Below are positions 62,101-64,000 of a stretch of 64,000 nucleotides of DNA, one piece after another. Position numbers and translations under genes: made by a program. Numbering within the stretch: the stretch's first letter is position 1; each line of letters begins with the position of its first letter. Under the pieces are notes generated by a model. It was not told where the DNA came from. It was given only the letters and a program-made list of their open reading frames with translations, and searched no databases. The DNA is taken from positions 124,001 through 188,000 of the forward strand of contig JAPNXP010000013.1 in the NCBI GenBank assembly GCA_028753945.1, in the 5' to 3' direction. This stretch comes from Hexactinellida sp. DTS-2022 (taxonomy: Eukaryota; Porifera; Hexactinellida).

Positions 62101-63701
62101 CTTTGGGAGCTGGGACATGGGGGGTGGGCGGCGCCTAATATATATTATGTTGGCTTCACAGGGGTGGTTAGTTTCGGGGGAATTCGTATTGGAGGTTTGT
62201 CGGGTATTTACAAACACCATGATTTCTATAAAGGGCATTTCGAGCTTCCGCCATTCAGTGAGAACAGTATGCGTAGCTTCTATCACACGCGAAATTTCGA
62301 AATATTCCAGCTGAAGCAGGTGAGAAGACCGCTTGATGTGTTCATGACGCATGACTGGCCGAATCACATCACTGACTTCGGGGACCGCAAGAAACTGGTC
62401 CGATTCAAACCCTACCTGCACTCTGACATCGAGAAGGGAGAGCTAGGCAATCCCCACACTGAGGACCTAATGTATCTGCTAAAGCCGGACTATTGGTTCG
62501 CAGCACATCTGCACTGTAAGTTCGCAGCTCTGGTGCCTCACGAGCAGACGGAGGAAAATAAGGGCAGCGAACTATCCGACGTAAAGAGACAGAAAATAGA
62601 GACCAGTGGGGAACAGCAGAAATTCACAAAATTCTTAGCTCTCAACAAGTGTCTGCCTGGGAAACATTTCCTCCAAGTTATAACACTACCAGACGCACAA
62701 GGTGACAAGATATTAAGCTACGATGCCGAGTGGCTATCCATCCTCAAATCCACTCACGAATTCTTCCCTCTGACAGAGGAGAAGTGGGTTAAGCCGACCC
62801 AGCGCTTGGGGGATCGCTGGATATTCACACCTACAGATGTAGAAATGGAGGATATAAGGAAACAGTTCAACCACGATCTGACTGTTCCCAACAACTTCCT
62901 AAAGACAGTAGAGACGCATGACGTCATGTACAGGCCAAGTGAGAATCCACAAACGAGACAGTTCTGCGAAAAACTTGGAATTATCAATCATTTCAAGCCT
63001 ATCTTCGCGATGAGACCCAGACAAGCGTTCTCACTATCTGACACAGAATACCCTAGTATCTCTGCATCAACACAGGAATCAGCTGGTCCCTACACGCCCT
63101 ACTCCCCCACAGAACAATTCCCAGGTATTTACAGCACTCAAGCCGGCTATACACATCCCGAAACACCCATTGACCCCCAACAGGGGATAACTCCTCTAGC
63201 TAATCCTCCTAGAGACTTCTCGCAAGACACTCAATACAACCCTAACTACTAAGCTGTGTATTAGATCTATAGTTATTATGTATGTTGCTAATTACCTACC
63301 AATTAAATAGTAATAACCAAAGCGATTACTTAATACATATAATTTTCAAAATAGTGGCCACAAAAGCATTATTATTAACACCTTCAAAAATACTAGAGAT
63401 CTGGATTCAAAATTTCTTATCGGTACTCACAAGAAAACAAACTATCCAAAAATGGAATTAAAAAAATGACTCGTGTATTAAAACTTTGTTAATATGGTGT
63501 TATTTAACATATTCTCATCCTTAATAAATAACTCACCTTAGAGCCTGCGGGTAGAGTGAGAGAGTGCTGCACCAGTTTAGGTGTATTTTCTTCTGAGTTA
63601 AGTGTAAATCCATCCATCCATCTCCCAGCTGTTATGTAGTTAGACTGAGCGATCGCTACGAGCGAGAGCAGTAGGAGCAACTTGTAGAGCTCTCGGTTCA
63701 T
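56133..63701 (-). CDS. TMEM87: TMEM87-like GOLD-domain seven-helix Golgi protein; first exon proposed 5.7 kb away
   Basis: Exons: 63701-63537 (proposed), 57859-57515, 57462-56582 and 56319-56133, joined in phases 0, 0 and 2; about 525 residues (human TMEM87A 555). The proposed exon 1 is a signal peptide (YKLLLLLSLVAIAQS) plus GRWMDGF and LVQHSLTLPAGSK, ending at a GTGAGT donor. Exon 2 continues IHFVIDWETIAGKS and ends YYLLLWISPVSTDDGYLQAK, giving a GOLD-like beta domain. Exon 3 carries seven membrane helices with WYGYLSVKHYPFLIFYVLMV, VSAVKRTMARVLVVIVCLGF, RPRLG and MVIWRPSNNDKRFAFVPLSE. Exon 4 ends DEDLEWAEQNIPKG and IPSDEEREEKS, as in the TMEM87A tail. Exons 2-4 are well supported. The link to exon 1 is inference from phase, missing N-terminus, and lack of any other partner. 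The intron would enclose integrin alpha and DBR1. Confidence 0.75.
56475..56565. mobile_element. Probable decayed miniature element inside a TMEM87 intron
   Basis: The right end GAGTTCTACTG followed by TA matches the terminus of the element at 21.4 kb; the left end CAGTAGTACGTAAAC is degenerate. No coding capacity. It makes up a third of the 262-bp intron. Confidence 0.5.
57860..58218. promoter_or_regulatory. Upstream region of integrin alpha (also within the proposed TMEM87 intron)
   Basis: Between the acceptor of TMEM87 exon 2 (ATTCAATTAG, ending at 57860) and the integrin start. It is AT-rich, and no signal-peptide exon for TMEM87 was found on the minus strand. It must contain the integrin promoter or 5' end. 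No specific sites recognised. Confidence 0.5.
58219..61413 (+). CDS. Integrin alpha chain without an I domain, with an aberrant cytoplasmic tail
   Basis: Single exon, 1,064 residues. A signal peptide (VRVLLLLFTLAAVFTYSHG) is followed by a seven-bladed FG-GAP propeller (FGFSLAAHTL; RIIAGAPLTN; DVIASAPRYN; DDLIIGSPLQ). Its calcium loops include DINRDGVPDIAVSG and DYNGDEYPDIAFSD. Thigh and calf domains follow, with many cysteines and Asn-linked glycosylation sites. One membrane helix (IVFIIVIGLIIWLL) ends close to residue 1027 and is followed by about 37 residues. The GFFKR motif that normally follows the helix and holds the beta subunit is replaced by NFTRQERY. No inserted I domain is seen between propeller blades. 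With a beta chain it would bind matrix ligands at the cell surface; which integrin class it belongs to cannot be told. Confidence 0.93.
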   Translation: MAVRVLLLLFTLAAVFTYSHGFSYVNGSGVSTCKLGAPQGDPDLFGFSLAAHTLQDGSKVLLVGAPKAKIGTNREGTVYSCKLGTNLDCSCTQLNVGEPKGILAISANDPQEIPGSVFAYADLAAFETAKNGSLMGFSVTSSDEAGHAAACAPLHLVDGLPFGSCVGLTQALNQTLFRAYLSFGSGGIFASGSSVKLRKDASSSYRIIAGAPLTNRDTNRISVGSVDQIIYTDTAFDFDSLKSGLKGNFNDLRIGSVSSYVGYAIDYGYFSEPSSTASQKDVIASAPRYNNHKGAVFAFSEAASSAGTFGTLTPSVIALGDSIGSYFGYSMLVVNFDSTDECDDLIIGSPLQSTLSPLSPDRGQVTVYRGAVSGGRCQLSRVDSYRGEAYDRLGASITNLGDINRDGVPDIAVSGLNTPNIYVYLGTSSGRLVRSQLIDTSLYGFSGVYAMHGGVDYNGDEYPDIAFSDPAKETVRVIAGSPLVRITAEFDVFTEDGALVAANDTFGVTEPTCESSVELAGIKVICFQVRPCFTLTSVQSGQIALFSIDYFIDLDIGRNASQRVYFIDQGRQRRVQDRIELEVGQRKCSDRNFTAYFVSNFGDISPVEITLEIHDVPPALQNRLTNDSMFTTIVPVLDRSPELLYQQGYATRFLLLEHPCSDGVCNVDLALELVPVPILYISEDIFKLEILVTNNEQDPALQTYFTALFPNNIEVVQRQLNATNELSGDSCAHTSKHQICSLSPNPFMSTRNSEPLVITYTLKFTFELPLDLTSIAFIFNISSTKSIDVNPANNQIIPEIKLNATADLFFQVKSSNDRITLRENDDGSYADTNFVVTFRVGNRGPTWVPRETMKVIIFWPLCIRGYCNRNTSSEDSIRLVLNSISYITQSFVCDALEDIMNNTMGNGNFSNYTSYQYCNETAICVPIVCTVQLLRANSNTYITIASTLNLGADVQIPNSLLIQPSAFLVIPQQPIVTLGTSGTTISQRIYVFPQANLEQCIMIFPIISGVVAGIVFIIVIGLIIWLLNFTRQERYVVVNRRKKLETSRSVTPSMTGHGIETSQV
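61414..61824. other. Intergenic DNA between integrin alpha and DBR1
   Basis: AT-rich. It contains one decayed miniature element (61664-61750, listed separately) and presumably the integrin 3' end and the DBR1 promoter. Confidence 0.55.
61664..61750. mobile_element. Diverged copy of the 82-bp miniature element
   Basis: The right end GTGTTCGTATTACTAGAGTC continues into TACTG and a flanking TA. The inside (TATGGATAATAGTAACAAAT) aligns with the element at 45931-46012. The left end is degenerate, so the start is approximate. Confidence 0.6.
61825..63252 (+). CDS. DBR1: RNA lariat debranching enzyme
   Basis: Single exon, 475 residues (human 544). All metallophosphoesterase motifs of Dbr1 are present in order: AIEGCAHGELD, LLLCCGDFEAVR, FIGGNHES, FMTHDWP and FAAHLHCKF. 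LGHGGWAAPNIYYVG and SGIYKHHDFYKGHFELPPF are also typical. The C-terminal debranching domain (TKFLALNKCLPGKHFLQVIT) is followed by a Pro/Thr/Gln-rich tail. The enzyme cleaves the 2'-5' bond of intron lariats so that they can be degraded. The gene itself has no intron. It lies on the opposite strand inside the proposed TMEM87 first intron. Confidence 0.96.
   Translation: MPLTIAIEGCAHGELDKIYSTLEYLMKVNNIAVDLLLCCGDFEAVRCPADLDSMAVPPKYRNMGSFYRYYSGEKIAPVTTIFIGGNHESANYLWELGHGGWAAPNIYYVGFTGVVSFGGIRIGGLSGIYKHHDFYKGHFELPPFSENSMRSFYHTRNFEIFQLKQVRRPLDVFMTHDWPNHITDFGDRKKLVRFKPYLHSDIEKGELGNPHTEDLMYLLKPDYWFAAHLHCKFAALVPHEQTEENKGSELSDVKRQKIETSGEQQKFTKFLALNKCLPGKHFLQVITLPDAQGDKILSYDAEWLSILKSTHEFFPLTEEKWVKPTQRLGDRWIFTPTDVEMEDIRKQFNHDLTVPNNFLKTVETHDVMYRPSENPQTRQFCEKLGIINHFKPIFAMRPRQAFSLSDTEYPSISASTQESAGPYTPYSPTEQFPGIYSTQAGYTHPETPIDPQQGITPLANPPRDFSQDTQYNPNY
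63253..63536. other. Non-coding DNA downstream of DBR1
   Basis: AT-rich. No minus-strand exon that could follow the signal-peptide exon at 63701-63537 was found here, which is one reason for placing the next exon at 57859. Confidence 0.55.
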
Positions 63702-64000
63702 TGAGTCTAATATCCTAGTTAGTTAGAGCTAAACTAAAGAACATGCGTACGTTAAATAGTCTCACAATGTGTGCATATAAAGAAAATACAGCAGGTTCGT
63801 TTTATGGACATTTAAGGGACCAAAAATGTGTCCATAATATACAGATTTAACTTCTAAAATTGGACCATTGTGCTTGGTATAATAAAAGTTGGTTATGTTA
63901 ATTAAGCAGATCGACTGTAATAGCTTTCTATAACGTTGCATGAATTACGAAACTCTAATTAGTATTTTAAGTTAACAAACAACTTCAAATGATAAAGTTG
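63702..64000. promoter_or_regulatory. Upstream region of the signal-peptide exon; window end
   Basis: AT-rich, with no open frame. Probably the promoter side of the minus-strand gene starting at 63701. An acceptor-like TATTAG lies a few bases before its ATG. Confidence 0.45.

Overview
The window looks like nuclear DNA of an early-branching animal with a compact genome. It carries animal-type genes: an integrin alpha chain, the Polycomb protein EED, cereblon, tyrosylprotein sulfotransferase, TONSL, CHD1L/ALC1 and the ciliary protein CFAP74. Most genes have no intron or only tiny ones (44 to 60 bp), genes lie 85 to 270 bp apart, and non-coding DNA is AT-rich. My best guess is a sponge, possibly a glass sponge (Hexactinellida). 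That is inference from gene content and compactness; no marker gene proves it.

Layout. From 1 to 36.1 kb every host gene is on the minus strand: a partial NHL-type gene, UBXN6 (with APMAP nested in its second intron, same strand), TPST, YIF1, a PP2A catalytic subunit, a complete Mutator-like transposon, a second PP2A catalytic gene broken by that transposon, ALG6, TYW1, TONSL, SEC11, a C18orf21-like gene, ELP4, CHD1L, a calponin-homology gene, centractin (ACTR1), then a 4.5 kb gene-free stretch, a serine-rich orphan and a frameshifted TMEM42-like gene. From 36.8 to 48.7 kb genes are on the plus strand: ALDH7A1, a CD-MPR/Atg27-like membrane protein, EED, three tandem NHL-repeat genes, proteasome PSMA4 and a fourth NHL-repeat gene. 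From 49.7 to 55.9 kb the strand is minus again: CRBN, CFAP74, HSCB. The last part is a TMEM87-like gene on the minus strand whose proposed first exon lies at 63.7 kb, so that integrin alpha and DBR1, both on the plus strand, would sit inside its large intron.

The neighbours share no single pathway. They are housekeeping genes of secretion and glycosylation (TPST, YIF1, ALG6, SEC11, TMEM87, the CD-MPR-like protein), RNA metabolism (TYW1, ELP4, DBR1, the C18orf21-like gene), chromatin and repair (TONSL, CHD1L, EED), protein turnover (UBXN6, PSMA4, CRBN) and cytoskeleton or cilium (ACTR1, CFAP74).

The best-supported unusual event is the insertion of an intact MULE transposon with a perfect 9-bp target duplication into the last codons of the second PP2A gene. 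It leaves the original C-terminus, ending Tyr-Phe-Leu-stop, stranded about 2.8 kb away. Next come the two nested-gene arrangements, the long one-strand gene run, gene conversion between the PP2A copies, and the tandem NHL family with its conserved 50-bp first intron. Exon joins were worked out by hand from splice signals, reading phase and remembered family alignments; no transcript data were available.
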